NCBI GenBank assembly: GCA_030592145.1
Contig: JAUVKJ010000019.1
Coordinates: 1 to 11,807 of the forward strand
Direction of reading: 5' to 3'
DNA length: 11,807 nt
From: Bacteroides sp.
GTDB taxonomy: Bacteria; Bacteroidota; Bacteroidia; Bacteroidales; SM23-62
A program made the position numbers and the translations under genes. Position 1 is the stretch's first letter, and every line of letters begins with the position of its first letter. Below, piece after piece: positions 1 to 8,357 of the stretch. The notes beneath the pieces are model-generated. The model searched no databases and had not been told where the DNA came from. It was given only the letters and a program-made list of their open reading frames with translations.

Positions 1-960
1 AGGCTTCGCCCGCTGGTCAAGGGGATATTCCGGATTGCTTTCCAGGCCCAGGAAAGCTATGGCTCAACTCCCGGTGTGCTTATCGTTCCGGTGGGCATAG
101 ATTATTCCAGCTACACTAATTTCAGGGGAGATATATTCATCCAGTATGGTGAACCCATCGAGGTCAGTGAATATTACGCCGCCTACCGGGAAAATCAGCC
201 CAGGGCCATGAACATGATCCGTGAAAGGCTGGCCGCGGAGATGAGAAAATATATCATTGATATTCAATCTGAGGAGCATTATGATACCTATATGCTGCTT
301 CGCCTGGTCTACAACAGGAGAATGCGTGAACGCATGGGCTTCCGGAAAACGGACCTGTATCACCGATTGCTGGCCGACCAGCATATGATCCGGGAACTTG
401 CCAGGGTTGAATCGGAACAGCCGGAGAAAATATCCCCCCTTTCTGAAATGGGCAGGGAGTACATGGAGGGCGTGGATAAATTCCGTATGCGGGACTGGGT
501 TTTCAGCAGGCCCCGCTATTCACTACCTGTTTTGATCCTTGCAGATCTGGGCATGCTGCTCATGCTTCCTGTTTTTTTGTACGGGGCGATCACTAACTAT
601 TTTCCCTACTGGCTTCCTGCGAAGATCTCCGGGAAATTCAAAGACCCGCAGTTCCACAGCACGGTTAAATTTGTGCTGGGCATCTTCCTTTTCCCGGTTT
701 ATTATTTAATCCTTTTTATAGCGGTATGGATATTTGCCGAACCGGCCTGGATCAAATGGGCTTTCCTTGGCAGCCTGCCCCTGACCGGACTGTTCGCCCA
801 TACCTGGTTCCTCTGGTTTAAAAAACTCAGGTCACTGTGGAAATACCAGCTCCTGACACTCGTTCGCAACAAGTCACTGGAAAGGCTGAAAGAACTCAGG
901 AATCAAATGGTTGATCTGACGGAATCACTGATCCCGGATCCCATGTCACAGGATGCTTAG
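1..960 (+). CDS. PlsC-type 1-acyl-glycerol-3-phosphate acyltransferase family protein, C-terminal part (5' truncated)
   Basis: The reading frame is open from base 1 and stops at TAG 958-960, so the true start lies upstream. The first ~55 codons match the end of a PlsC (PF01553-type) domain: a basic amphipathic stretch (LRPLVKGIFRIAFQAQE), then LIVPVGIDYSSYTNF and IQYGEP, which correspond to the last conserved acyltransferase block. The catalytic HX4D and EGTRS-type motifs would lie upstream and cannot be checked. Family members transfer an acyl chain to (lyso)phosphatidate in membrane lipid synthesis. The remaining ~260 codons are a long extension: a charged, probably helical region (about 180-480), then hydrophobic segments at about 520-610, 670-740 and 750-822, then a basic/acidic helical tail. 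Similar long membrane-bound extensions are known in Bacteroidota PlsC-like proteins, but the exact acyl acceptor cannot be assigned. The gene is followed by a 75-bp gap and the VOC gene on the same strand. Confidence 0.8.
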   Translation, partial: RLRPLVKGIFRIAFQAQESYGSTPGVLIVPVGIDYSSYTNFRGDIFIQYGEPIEVSEYYAAYRENQPRAMNMIRERLAAEMRKYIIDIQSEEHYDTYMLLRLVYNRRMRERMGFRKTDLYHRLLADQHMIRELARVESEQPEKISPLSEMGREYMEGVDKFRMRDWVFSRPRYSLPVLILADLGMLLMLPVFLYGAITNYFPYWLPAKISGKFKDPQFHSTVKFVLGIFLFPVYYLILFIAVWIFAEPAWIKWAFLGSLPLTGLFAHTWFLWFKKLRSLWKYQLLTLVRNKSLERLKELRNQMVDLTESLIPDPMSQDA

Positions 961-1007
961 GTTTGTTGCTTTACAGCATTTTATCAGGATAAGTGTACAG
1001 GAATTTC

Positions 1008-1015
1008 TACCTTTG
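1008..1015 (+). promoter_or_regulatory. Candidate Bacteroidota -7 box (TACCTTTG) for the VOC gene
   Basis: TACCTTTG fits the Bacteroidota -7 consensus TAnnTTTG, and its 3' end is 20 bp before the ATG at 1036. No clear TTTG -33 box lies at the usual ~19 bp spacing, so this is a partial match. A GAGGA stretch at 1028-1032, close to the ATG, may act as a ribosome binding site. Confidence 0.4.
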
Positions 1016-1035
1016 CAAAAATTTGTTGAGGAACT

Positions 1036-2127
1036 ATGAGGAAAGAAAAACTTAAGGAAAAAATTATCAGCGGAATTCAGCAGATCGGGATAGGTGTCGA
1101 CAATCTCCGCGAAGCATGGCAGTGGTACAGGGAACATTTTGGGATGGACATCCGGGTATTTGAAGAAAAGGCTGTGGCAGATCTGATGCTGCCCTATACA
1201 GGGGGACAACCCCAGGCCAGGCATGCAGCCCTTACCTTGAATCTGCAGGGAGGCGGGGGATTTGAGATCTGGCAATACACCAAAAGAACACCCGTGCCTC
1301 CTAAAAACAAGATCCACCTGGGCGATCTGGGTATTTATGCCGCCAAAATCAAATCAAGTGATATACATGAGAGTTACGCTTTCTTTAAAGAGAGGAACCT
1401 CAACATTAACGGCATTTGCACAGATCCGGCAGGAGAGGAACACTTTTTTGTTAAAGATCCCTATGATAACCTGTTCCAGGTGGTAAGAGACGACACTGTA
1501 TTCAGGAACGAGAAAAAGCCTACCGGTGCCACCTTCGGAGCATGGATCGGCGTATCTGATGTGGACAAAGCACGTAAACTCTACAGCGGCATCCTTGGAT
1601 ATGACGTCGTGATCTATGATAAAGAAGGAAAGTTTGATGATCTGGGTTGTCTGCCGGGCGGAGAATATACATTCAGAAGGATCCTCCTGAAGCACAGTAA
1701 AAATGTGCGCGGCACCTTCAGCCGGCTCTTCGGACCCAGCCAGATTGAACTTATCCAGGTAAAGGACAAGCAGCCCAATAAGATCTATGAAGGCAGGCAG
1801 TGGGGAGACCTGGGATTCATCCATCTGTGCTATGATATCAGGGGAATGGATGCACTCCGGACGGAATGTAAGGAGAAAGGCTTCCCCTTCACGGTAGATT
1901 CAAGCCAAAAGCACAACGAGACTTTTGACATGGGCGAAGCGGCCGGCCATTTTTCCTATGTGGAAGATCCGGACGGGACCCTGATCGAATTCATTGAATC
2001 GCATAAATTACCAGTAATTAAAAAGCTGGGCTGGTATATTAACCTGAAAAAAAGGAACCCTGATAAACCACTGGCCAACTGGATCCTTAAGGCGCTTAAA
2101 TACAACAGGATAAAGAACAAGAAGTAA
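1036..2127 (+). CDS. Two-domain VOC (glyoxalase/dioxygenase superfamily) protein
   Basis: A 363-residue cytoplasmic protein with no signal peptide. It has two bimodular VOC domains, i.e. four beta-alpha-beta-beta-beta units. Domain 1 is about residues 12-155 (starts QIGIGVDNLREAWQWYREHFG, ends KDPYDNLFQVV). Domain 2 is about 165-325 (starts GAWIGVSDVDKARKLYSGILG, ends EDPDGTLIEFIE). This layout resembles extradiol dioxygenases and HPPD-like enzymes. In domain 2, H263 (in GFIHLCYDI) and E318 (in LIEFIE) sit where VOC metal ligands usually fall, with H305 nearby. The equivalent strand of domain 1 (LGIYAAKI) has no histidine, so domain 1 may be structural. A basic, lysine-rich tail of about 35 residues follows domain 2. 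The substrate cannot be inferred; neither the upstream lipid acyltransferase gene nor the convergent efflux operon gives a clear hint. The start was chosen because it is the first ATG after the -7-like box and precedes the first VOC strand by only ~13 residues. Confidence 0.8.
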   Translation: MRKEKLKEKIISGIQQIGIGVDNLREAWQWYREHFGMDIRVFEEKAVADLMLPYTGGQPQARHAALTLNLQGGGGFEIWQYTKRTPVPPKNKIHLGDLGIYAAKIKSSDIHESYAFFKERNLNINGICTDPAGEEHFFVKDPYDNLFQVVRDDTVFRNEKKPTGATFGAWIGVSDVDKARKLYSGILGYDVVIYDKEGKFDDLGCLPGGEYTFRRILLKHSKNVRGTFSRLFGPSQIELIQVKDKQPNKIYEGRQWGDLGFIHLCYDIRGMDALRTECKEKGFPFTVDSSQKHNETFDMGEAAGHFSYVEDPDGTLIEFIESHKLPVIKKLGWYINLKKRNPDKPLANWILKALKYNRIKNKK

Positions 2128-2129
2128 AA

Positions 2130-5100
2130 CTAACGTGTATACATGCGGTAGAGAACAGGGACCACCAGAAGGGACATAAAGGTGGAGACCAGCAGTCCCC
2201 CGATTATGGTCCACCCCATGGGCGCCCAGAGGGAGCCTCCCCTCAGGGTCAGCGGCAAAAGCCCCCCAATAGTCGTAAGTGTCGTCAGCACAATCGGCGT
2301 AAAACGGGTTTCTCCCGCCAGTTTGATGGCCTCTACTTTCTCCATGCCTTCTTTCACCAGTTTGTTGATGTAATCTACCAGGATGATTGAATTGTTTACA
2401 ACGATCCCGATCAGGCTGATCAGGCCGATAAAAGCCGTAAATGAAAAACTATAACCTGTTATAAACAGTGCCAGCACGGATCCGATCATGGCCAGGGGGA
2501 AGGCTGAAAAAATGATAAAGGGCTGGGTGAAGGATCTGAACTGCAGGACCAGTACGGCAAAAATGGCGATCAATGCAATGATGCTGGCACGCATCATTCC
2601 CCCAAAGCTCTCATCACGGCTTTCCAGCTCACCCGTAAAAAAGTACCGGTAATCTGCCGGAAGGGGATAATCTTTGAATCTCGCGTTAAGCCTTTCCACA
2701 ATTTCATCAAGGGAATGATCCTTTTTCACATCGGCAGTAATGGTTCCATTCCGCTCCATATCAAAATGGGTAATGATCCCCGGGGCTTCCTTCAGTTCAA
2801 GCCGGGCCAGTTGTTTCAGGGGAACGGCCCGACCTGAAAGGGAGGTCACGTAGATCCTGTCGAAATCCTCCAGCCTGGCCCTTTCCCGGAGTGGAAGCCT
2901 CAATACGATATTGTATTCATTTCCCTCCTTATCCCTGAAACTGGAAACCTGTGTGCCGGTAATGGCCGTCCTGACGGTCCTGTCAATTTCAAAGACCGGC
3001 ACGCCCAGCATACTTGCCTTGTCACGGTTGATATGAACATAGAAATCCGTACTCGACCGGTTCAGAGAGTTTTCTATATTCACAAGGCCTTCTTCCTGCC
3101 TCACCATGTCCTCCAGATCACCGGATATCTTCTTTAAAAGCTCCATGTTCGATCCCGTGATCTTTATGGTAAGTGGCGCTTCAATAGGCGAACCCTGCTC
3201 GAATTCCTTCACATTGATACGTGCGCCCGGATATTCCATAAAAACGTTTCGAAGTGATGCGATCAGTGCATCGAATTCCTCAATCTCGTATCTATTCAGC
3301 TCCACAAAGATTTCCGCATAGTTCTTTTCAAATCTTTTGGGGAAAATATTATAGTAGATACGTGGATTCCCATGTCCCACATTGCTTGCATAATGCTTCA
3401 CCAGCGGAATGGTATCGAGCATTTCTTCAACCTGCCTGGCCACAGCGTCCGCCTTACGGATATTTGTACCCTCGGGTGTATGAATGCGGATCATGAACTG
3501 GGGTTTCTCAGCCTTGGGGAAAAAACTCACACCTACAAAACGGAACAGGACTAAGGACCCGGAAATCAGCAGCAGGGAAATCAGGATTACCAGTCCCCTT
3601 CTCCTCAGGGCAAAATCAAGGGTCCGGCGATAGGGTCCCCCGATCAGGTATTTCAAAAAGAACTTCAGGTTGTACTCTCTTTTTGGGGGACCCGGAACAT
3701 GTTTCCTGAGAAATACACTACTCAGGTAAGGTGTCAGTAGAAGGGCTATGATCAGGGAAGCAAACAGGGTATAGATCACCGTAACCGGCATGCTCTGCAT
3801 AAACCGGCCTGCTTTATCGGGCATGGACATGATGGGAACAAAGGCCAGCATGGTAGTGGCAGTTGCAGAGATGATGGGCCAGCCCAGCTGGACACTTCCT
3901 TTTTCGGCAGCTTCCCTGCGTGAATGGCCCAGTCCGATGAACCGCTCTGTATTTTCCACGATCACGATGGAATTATCAACCAGGAGTCCAAGAGCAATGA
4001 CCAGCCCGGCAATGGAGATCTGCTGCAGGCCAAACCCTGAAAGATCCACGAAGCCCAGCCCGATCAGTATCGATAGTGGAATGGCAATGATGACCAGCAG
4101 GGATGCCCTGAATCCCAGGGAAAAAAATATCAAAAGTCCCACAAGAAGAATCCCGAACAGCAGGTTGCCCAGGAAACCGTTGATCCGTTCATCCACACTT
4201 TCCGCCTGGCTGAATACCGTGATCAGCTGTATCTCCTTATCGAGGCTGGCTTTATGATCCTCAACTACACGATCCAGTTCCCCGGTAATCCGGAAGATGT
4301 TATACCCCTCTTTCTGCCTGACGGAAAGGAAAATTGCGCGTGACCCCTTATACCTTGCGATATAGTTATTATCCTCATAATCAAAGTCCACCGATGCTAT
4401 ATTCTCCAAATAAATATTCCTTCCCATATAGGAACTTACAATTGTACGGCGTATCTCCTCCAGGTTCTGGTACGATCCGCTGGTCCTGATGCCGAAATCC
4501 CTTTCCCCGATCTCCATGCTTCCACCAGGAATATTGGCATTGTTACTGAGTATGGATCGCGTTACCTGGTCGATTGATATATACATCTGGGACATTTTCT
4601 CCAGATCGAGGGATACCCTTACCTCTTCTTCGGGGACCGCCAGTATCTCGACCAGCTTTACGCCAGGCACTTTCCCCATCTTCTTCTTAAGCTTTTCTGC
4701 CTCCTTTTCCAGGAAGGCAAATTCAGCGGTTTCTGAAACCATCGCCAGTTGCATCATGACAACGTCGGTGCTGCTCCATTCGAGGATATCCACATCGTAG
4801 ATCTCCTCCGGGAGTTCACTGCGAATGCTGCTCACCTGCCGGCTGACCTCATCGAATTTCTCACCCGGATCGGTGTTGAAGGTAAACTCGACCGATGTGA
4901 TCAAAATACCATCACGCATGGTGGTTTCCATCCGTTTGATATCATCCAGCTCATTCAGGGCTTCCTCCAGCGGAGTTGCAACCAGTTGCTCAAGGTCAAC
5001 GGGATTGCTGCCCGGGTATATAATGATGACACTGGCACCCGGTATATCAAGTGGAGGATCCTCCGACCTGGGCATGGTAAAAAAGGAAGTGATCCCCACC

Positions 5101-5168
5101 ATCAACAGCAATCCGAAAGCCGTGAGGGTAAACTGGTAGTTCTGAATGGCAAGTCCGGGTATCCTCAT
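2130..5168 (-). CDS. RND-family efflux permease (AcrB/MexF-like, ACR_tran)
   Basis: A 1012-residue inner-membrane proton-driven pump, the usual length for the family (AcrB is 1049). The N-terminal part has the first transmembrane helix (FTLTAFGLLLMVGITSFF), then the porter-domain hallmarks SEDPPLDIPGA, YPGSNPVDLEQLVATPLEEA and LDDIKRMETT. TM4 carries LGLLVDNSIVIVENTERF, with D398 and N399 at the positions of AcrB D407/D408. TM10 carries GIVVNNSIILVDYINKL, with N925 in place of AcrB K940. A second porter half and second membrane half follow in the standard duplicated order. An in-frame ATG at 5240 would add 24 residues but would overlap the adaptor gene by 62 bp. The ATG at 5166-5168 lies 10 bp after the adaptor stop and gives the conserved start MRIPGLAIQN, so I use it. 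It is the last gene of the tetR-tolC-adaptor-permease operon. Substrate is unknown; the sequence points to the hydrophobic/amphiphilic-drug type and shows none of the features of heavy-metal pumps. Confidence 0.93.
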   Translation of the reverse strand: MRIPGLAIQNYQFTLTAFGLLLMVGITSFFTMPRSEDPPLDIPGASVIIIYPGSNPVDLEQLVATPLEEALNELDDIKRMETTMRDGILITSVEFTFNTDPGEKFDEVSRQVSSIRSELPEEIYDVDILEWSSTDVVMMQLAMVSETAEFAFLEKEAEKLKKKMGKVPGVKLVEILAVPEEEVRVSLDLEKMSQMYISIDQVTRSILSNNANIPGGSMEIGERDFGIRTSGSYQNLEEIRRTIVSSYMGRNIYLENIASVDFDYEDNNYIARYKGSRAIFLSVRQKEGYNIFRITGELDRVVEDHKASLDKEIQLITVFSQAESVDERINGFLGNLLFGILLVGLLIFFSLGFRASLLVIIAIPLSILIGLGFVDLSGFGLQQISIAGLVIALGLLVDNSIVIVENTERFIGLGHSRREAAEKGSVQLGWPIISATATTMLAFVPIMSMPDKAGRFMQSMPVTVIYTLFASLIIALLLTPYLSSVFLRKHVPGPPKREYNLKFFLKYLIGGPYRRTLDFALRRRGLVILISLLLISGSLVLFRFVGVSFFPKAEKPQFMIRIHTPEGTNIRKADAVARQVEEMLDTIPLVKHYASNVGHGNPRIYYNIFPKRFEKNYAEIFVELNRYEIEEFDALIASLRNVFMEYPGARINVKEFEQGSPIEAPLTIKITGSNMELLKKISGDLEDMVRQEEGLVNIENSLNRSSTDFYVHINRDKASMLGVPVFEIDRTVRTAITGTQVSSFRDKEGNEYNIVLRLPLRERARLEDFDRIYVTSLSGRAVPLKQLARLELKEAPGIITHFDMERNGTITADVKKDHSLDEIVERLNARFKDYPLPADYRYFFTGELESRDESFGGMMRASIIALIAIFAVLVLQFRSFTQPFIIFSAFPLAMIGSVLALFITGYSFSFTAFIGLISLIGIVVNNSIILVDYINKLVKEGMEKVEAIKLAGETRFTPIVLTTLTTIGGLLPLTLRGGSLWAPMGWTIIGGLLVSTFMSLLVVPVLYRMYTR

Positions 5169-5178
5169 GTTTGGGTTT

Positions 5179-6222
5179 TTACTTATCCGCACCTGTGATT
5201 TCAACAGGGCTTCCTTCTCTAAGGTACTGGGCACCTTCAATAATTATCTCTTCCCCGGCCAGGAGACCGCTGCTTAACACGACTCCATGATCCGTAAATG
5301 CTTCGATCTGAATTTTTCGCCGCCGGGACTTCCCATCAACCAGCATATACACGTATCCGGTTAACCCGGCGCCATCCACCACCGACTCAAACGGGATTAT
5401 AATCTTTTCCTTTTCATCGGAAGGACAGACCTCAACCCGGGCAATAAATCCGGAAATAAGTTTTTCGGGTTTCCGTAGTATCCGTATCTCGATCTCATAG
5501 GTTCCTGTATAGGGATCAGCCGCCGTCCCGATCTCCGATACCATCCCCATAAAAACCTGGTCATGGTAAGCATCGAAAAAGATCCTTGCAGAATCCAGCA
5601 TGCTTACCCGGATCACGTCCCGGTCCGTCAGGTTTGCCCGAACCACCCAGTCGTCCTGGGTAAAGGCAAAAATGAATACGGGATGGCCCGGCGCGATGAT
5701 CTCATTGGCCTCCGCAATCTTCTTCAGGATCTTACCGTCTGCCGGTGCACGGATGGAGGAATACTGCAGGTTGAAACGGGCGATCCTGTCATTGGCCCTG
5801 GCTATTTCAAGGGCTGTTTTCGCATTTTCGTATTGTTCCAGGGTAGCGACACTGTCGCGGTAAAGATTTTCCGCCCTCTGGTGATCTCTTTCCGCTTTGT
5901 TAAGGACCAGTCCGGCCTGAATTACCTGTGAGCGGATTTCCTCAAAATTGAGTTCAGCCAGCAATTGATCCTTTTTAACGGATTGCCCCTCATCCCCCAG
6001 TATCCTGCGAATGACGCCCCCTGTTTTGAAACTCAGTTTGGATTCCGTTTTCGTTGACAATTTGCCGGTACAACGAACCGGGGACACATAATTTGACATG
6101 CTGACCCTGAGAATACGCACGCCCACGGCAGGTGCCGGCGGTTCTTCCTTCTGCCCTGTTTTACAGCCGGATGCCATCATCATGAACCATAGTCCCAGGC
6201 TTAGCAATGTTTTTGTCTGCAT
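5179..6222 (-). CDS. Efflux RND transporter periplasmic adaptor subunit (membrane fusion lipoprotein)
   Basis: A 347-residue HlyD/AcrA-type adaptor linking the RND permease to the TolC-like channel. The N-terminus is a lipoprotein signal with a lipobox-like ASGC; C20 would be the lipidated residue anchoring it in the inner membrane. A short Pro/Glu-rich linker follows. One half of the lipoyl/barrel-sandwich domain is at about 60-95 (LSFKTGGVIRRILGDEGQSVKKD), a rather short alpha-helical hairpin at about 96-150, and the second lipoyl half at about 153-185 (SSIRAPADGKILKKIAEANE). A beta-barrel spans about 190-265 and a membrane-proximal domain runs to the end. The gene starts 11 bp after the tolC-like stop and ends 10 bp before the permease start, so the three pump genes are clearly cotranscribed. 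Confidence 0.92.
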   Translation of the reverse strand: MQTKTLLSLGLWFMMMASGCKTGQKEEPPAPAVGVRILRVSMSNYVSPVRCTGKLSTKTESKLSFKTGGVIRRILGDEGQSVKKDQLLAELNFEEIRSQVIQAGLVLNKAERDHQRAENLYRDSVATLEQYENAKTALEIARANDRIARFNLQYSSIRAPADGKILKKIAEANEIIAPGHPVFIFAFTQDDWVVRANLTDRDVIRVSMLDSARIFFDAYHDQVFMGMVSEIGTAADPYTGTYEIEIRILRKPEKLISGFIARVEVCPSDEKEKIIIPFESVVDGAGLTGYVYMLVDGKSRRRKIQIEAFTDHGVVLSSGLLAGEEIIIEGAQYLREGSPVEITGADK

Positions 6223-6233
6223 AAGCGTAAGTA

Positions 6234-7607
6234 TTAGTAAGATTGTTCTTCAAGCGGGTAAATACAGGCAATTCTTTCCAGCTCGGCATATTTGATATGG
6301 TAATCAAACCTGCTGATGATCAGGCGCTCTTCGGCCTGTGTCATACTGGTCCGTGCATCTATAAACTCGATCAGGGAAGCCTGTCCCTCCCTGAACTTCC
6401 GGTTGACCACGCGATATACATTTTTCGCACTCAACAGCTCCTCTCCCGCCGCCCTGATGGATTCCCGGGAAGCCAGCAGATCGTAATGTGCATCCAGTGT
6501 CTGCAGGCGGATCTGCTTTTCCGTTTCCTCGAGTTGGGCATTCCGCAACTCCCGCTCCATTCTTGCTTCTCCGATCTTTGCCTTCTTCTGGAAACCATGA
6601 AAGATATCCCAGCGCAATACAAGGGAAGCGAATAAATAATCATACCTCATGTTAAACTCGTAGTTACGACCCTGAAATCCGTAGTCAACTGCTGCATACA
6701 AACTCGGCATCCGGTCCATTTGGTTCATACTCAGGTAATTGTCAGCAACCCTCGAATAAGACCTCAACATTTCCAGTTCCTCCCGGTTCCCGACCGCACG
6801 CATCGTCAGATCTCCAAGGGCCAGCAATTCCGGCATGGAATCGTATGCGGCATCTGAAACAATTTCCGATTCGAAAGGCCTGTTCAGAAGGAAATTAAAG
6901 TAGGCCCTGGCAACCTGGTTGTTTTTCCGGGCTTCGGCCGTCTGCTGATCCAGCTTACTTAGTTCTGCCCTCGAACGGTAAACATTGTCAATAGTCACCT
7001 TGTTATTTTCGTACAGTTTTTCATTAACCCTGATATTTTCCATTAAAAGCTCCCGGGTTTTATCAAGCAACTGAAGCAATCTGAGTGTTTTTCTGTAATT
7101 GAAATACGAGGTTTTAATCTCGGCAACAAGCTGTCTCTGATAAGCTTCAGCATCCGCCTTCATCGCATTGCTCATTTCACGGTTGATGCGCGTGTTATAG
7201 TAGATCTTCGGATCCAGGATGGGCTGAACCAGCCGGATCTTGGTCTCATGTTCGGTGGGCCGGTAAAACGCGAAGTTCATATTTTCTATGTCCGGAAAAT
7301 GAACCTCGCCCTGGAGTCTGTTCAGAGTCTGGTATACCGGGTTCAGCATTATTCCCACCGGGAATTCAATGAGCCGGCCACCTTCGGCGGCAGAGTACCT
7401 CATATTGAGGCTGATGTCGGGGTAAAAAAGGGATTTTGACTGTTTTAGTACCTGCAGGCTTTTCTGGTAATTCACCTCCTTCTGTTTCAGGGCCAGATTG
7501 TTTTTGAGTCCCGCGCAAATATAGCTTTCGAGAGACTCCCCCTGTCCTGCCAGCTTGCCTGTGAGTCCGCAGAAAACCAGTATCAGAATAAGCTTCGCCA
7601 ATTTCAT
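6234..7607 (-). CDS. TolC-family outer membrane efflux protein
   Basis: A 457-residue outer-membrane channel component (OEP family, PF02321 type). The N-terminus is a Sec signal peptide (MKLAKLILILVFCGLTGKLAG), probably cleaved near residues 20-22. The mature part opens with SLESYICAGLKNNLALKQKEV, the typical start of the first OEP repeat. The rest consists of long alpha-helical segments (about 130-240 and 330-450) interrupted by beta segments, including DISLNMRYSAAE and PSLYAAVDYGFQG, which would form the outer-membrane barrel. The C-terminal repeat ends with the usual helix around FREGQASLIEFIDARTSMTQAEERLI. Length is normal. It lies 36 bp after the tetR stop and 11 bp before the adaptor gene, consistent with one polycistronic message. 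Confidence 0.92.
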   Translation of the reverse strand: MKLAKLILILVFCGLTGKLAGQGESLESYICAGLKNNLALKQKEVNYQKSLQVLKQSKSLFYPDISLNMRYSAAEGGRLIEFPVGIMLNPVYQTLNRLQGEVHFPDIENMNFAFYRPTEHETKIRLVQPILDPKIYYNTRINREMSNAMKADAEAYQRQLVAEIKTSYFNYRKTLRLLQLLDKTRELLMENIRVNEKLYENNKVTIDNVYRSRAELSKLDQQTAEARKNNQVARAYFNFLLNRPFESEIVSDAAYDSMPELLALGDLTMRAVGNREELEMLRSYSRVADNYLSMNQMDRMPSLYAAVDYGFQGRNYEFNMRYDYLFASLVLRWDIFHGFQKKAKIGEARMERELRNAQLEETEKQIRLQTLDAHYDLLASRESIRAAGEELLSAKNVYRVVNRKFREGQASLIEFIDARTSMTQAEERLIISRFDYHIKYAELERIACIYPLEEQSY

Positions 7608-7629
7608 GGATATTGATTTATATTCATAT

Positions 7630-7646
7630 TGAGATGGTTTATCTCA
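7630..7646. repeat. Short inverted repeat over the tetR stop codon
   Basis: TGAGAT and ATCTCA form a 6-bp perfect inverted repeat with a 5-nt loop. It overlaps the tetR stop (7644-7646) and lies 23 bp before the tolC-like start. It has no T-tract, so it does not look like a terminator. It could be a weak RNA hairpin between the regulator and pump genes, or chance. Confidence 0.3.
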
Positions 7647-8294
7647 TCGGGTTTCGTGTTTTGATCCAAGACTGCCATGAGAGACTATTTCAAGGTGGGT
7701 CTGAAGGATATCATCGGCTTTCAGGTCAAAGATCTCGTACAGATCAGCCTTGTTGGTAAGAACGACCAGGATCCCGAGCATCTGTGACCAGAGGGTTGCT
7801 GAAAATACCTCCGGCAACAGATCAGCCCGCATGGAGCCATCCTCAATTCCCCGGGCCACCTGCCGGCTGACCAGGGCCAGGGGCGATTGCTCCTTCAGGT
7901 ATACCTGTATCTGCTCCTGGTCAATGTTCAGTTCATTCATGCGGATGGTCTCAAAGTGCATGAAAAGGTTAAAATAATCCCGGTATTCTTTTGAAAACCG
8001 GATGAAAGATCCTGCCAGGGCCAGCAAATTTCTGTATCCGTCGCTCTCGTCAGAAAGATTGTCATTCATCATTCTCATCAGGATGTCCGAACCCCGCATG
8101 AATATGGCGAACTGCAGGTCATCCCTGCTTTTAAAATACAGGTACAGTGTCCCCTTGCTTAGCTCTGCTTCTTCGGCAACCTCATCCATGGTTAAATTTT
8201 CAAACCCCCTGGTAAAGAATATCCGTTCGGCGGCATCGATAATATCATTTCTTCTTTGCTGCTTCTCCCGTTCTTTTCGTTCGGCTATTCCCAT
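7644..8294 (-). CDS. TetR/AcrR-family transcriptional regulator of the efflux operon
   Basis: A 216-residue regulator. Residues about 12-60 form a TetR_N DNA-binding domain: DIIDAAERIFFTRGFENLTMDEVAEEAELSKGTLYLYFKSRDDL, with the helix-turn-helix at about 34-53 and the family's characteristic GTLYLYF recognition-helix end. The C-terminal ~150 residues are all-helical and variable, as expected for a ligand-binding/dimer domain. It is the first gene of the minus-strand operon and is followed after 36 bp by the tolC-like gene. Two related palindromes lie in its leader (see the operator entries), which fits autorepression and repression of the whole pump, relieved by a small ligand. The ligand is unknown. 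The start is set by the ATG at 8292-8294, which directly abuts operator-like site 1. Confidence 0.92.
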   Translation of the reverse strand: MGIAERKEREKQQRRNDIIDAAERIFFTRGFENLTMDEVAEEAELSKGTLYLYFKSRDDLQFAIFMRGSDILMRMMNDNLSDESDGYRNLLALAGSFIRFSKEYRDYFNLFMHFETIRMNELNIDQEQIQVYLKEQSPLALVSRQVARGIEDGSMRADLLPEVFSATLWSQMLGILVVLTNKADLYEIFDLKADDILQTHLEIVSHGSLGSKHETR

Positions 8295-8295
8295 A

Positions 8296-8316
8296 TTAAT
8301 GACTTAAGGTTATTAA
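8296..8316. promoter_or_regulatory. Candidate TetR operator, site 1 (abuts the tetR start codon)
   Basis: A 21-bp palindrome: half-site TTAATGAC, spacer TTAAG, half-site GTTATTAA (one mismatch to the perfect GTCATTAA). One more pair (A8295/T8317) extends it to 23 bp. It ends one base before the ATG of tetR. The size and symmetry are typical of TetR dimer operators. It shares its half-site with site 2, centred 37 bp upstream. Confidence 0.6.
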
Positions 8317-8332
8317 TTTACCTCTTATTAAT

Positions 8333-8353
8333 TATATGACTCTCGGTCATTAA
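8333..8353. promoter_or_regulatory. Candidate TetR operator, site 2 (at the predicted transcription start)
   Basis: Half-site TATATGAC, spacer TCTCG, perfect half-site GTCATTAA. The inner ATGAC/GTCAT arms are a perfect inverted repeat. The half-site and the 5-bp spacer match site 1. It begins 4 bp downstream of the -7 box of the minus-strand promoter, so bound repressor would cover the predicted transcription start. Confidence 0.6.
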
Positions 8354-8357
8354 CAAG

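Noticed and set aside
946..1317. A 123-codon minus-strand ORF across the acyltransferase-VOC boundary
   Set aside because: It overlaps the conserved start of the VOC gene in antisense and shows no family features; the -7-like box and start of the VOC gene explain the region better.
1354..1824. A 156-codon minus-strand ORF inside the VOC gene
   Set aside because: It is antisense to conserved VOC strands, with no domain or supporting start signals.
4749..5198. A 149-codon plus-strand ORF, and others at 3790-4257 and 4489-4800
   Set aside because: They lie wholly antisense to the conserved RND permease, have no recognisable domain and biased composition, and are shadows of its codon usage.
5169..5240. 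An in-frame upstream ATG at 5240 that would extend the RND permease by 24 residues
   Set aside because: It would overlap the adaptor gene by 62 bp and add a hydrophilic stretch not seen at RND N-termini. The ATG at 5168 gives the conserved start and a normal 10-bp gap.
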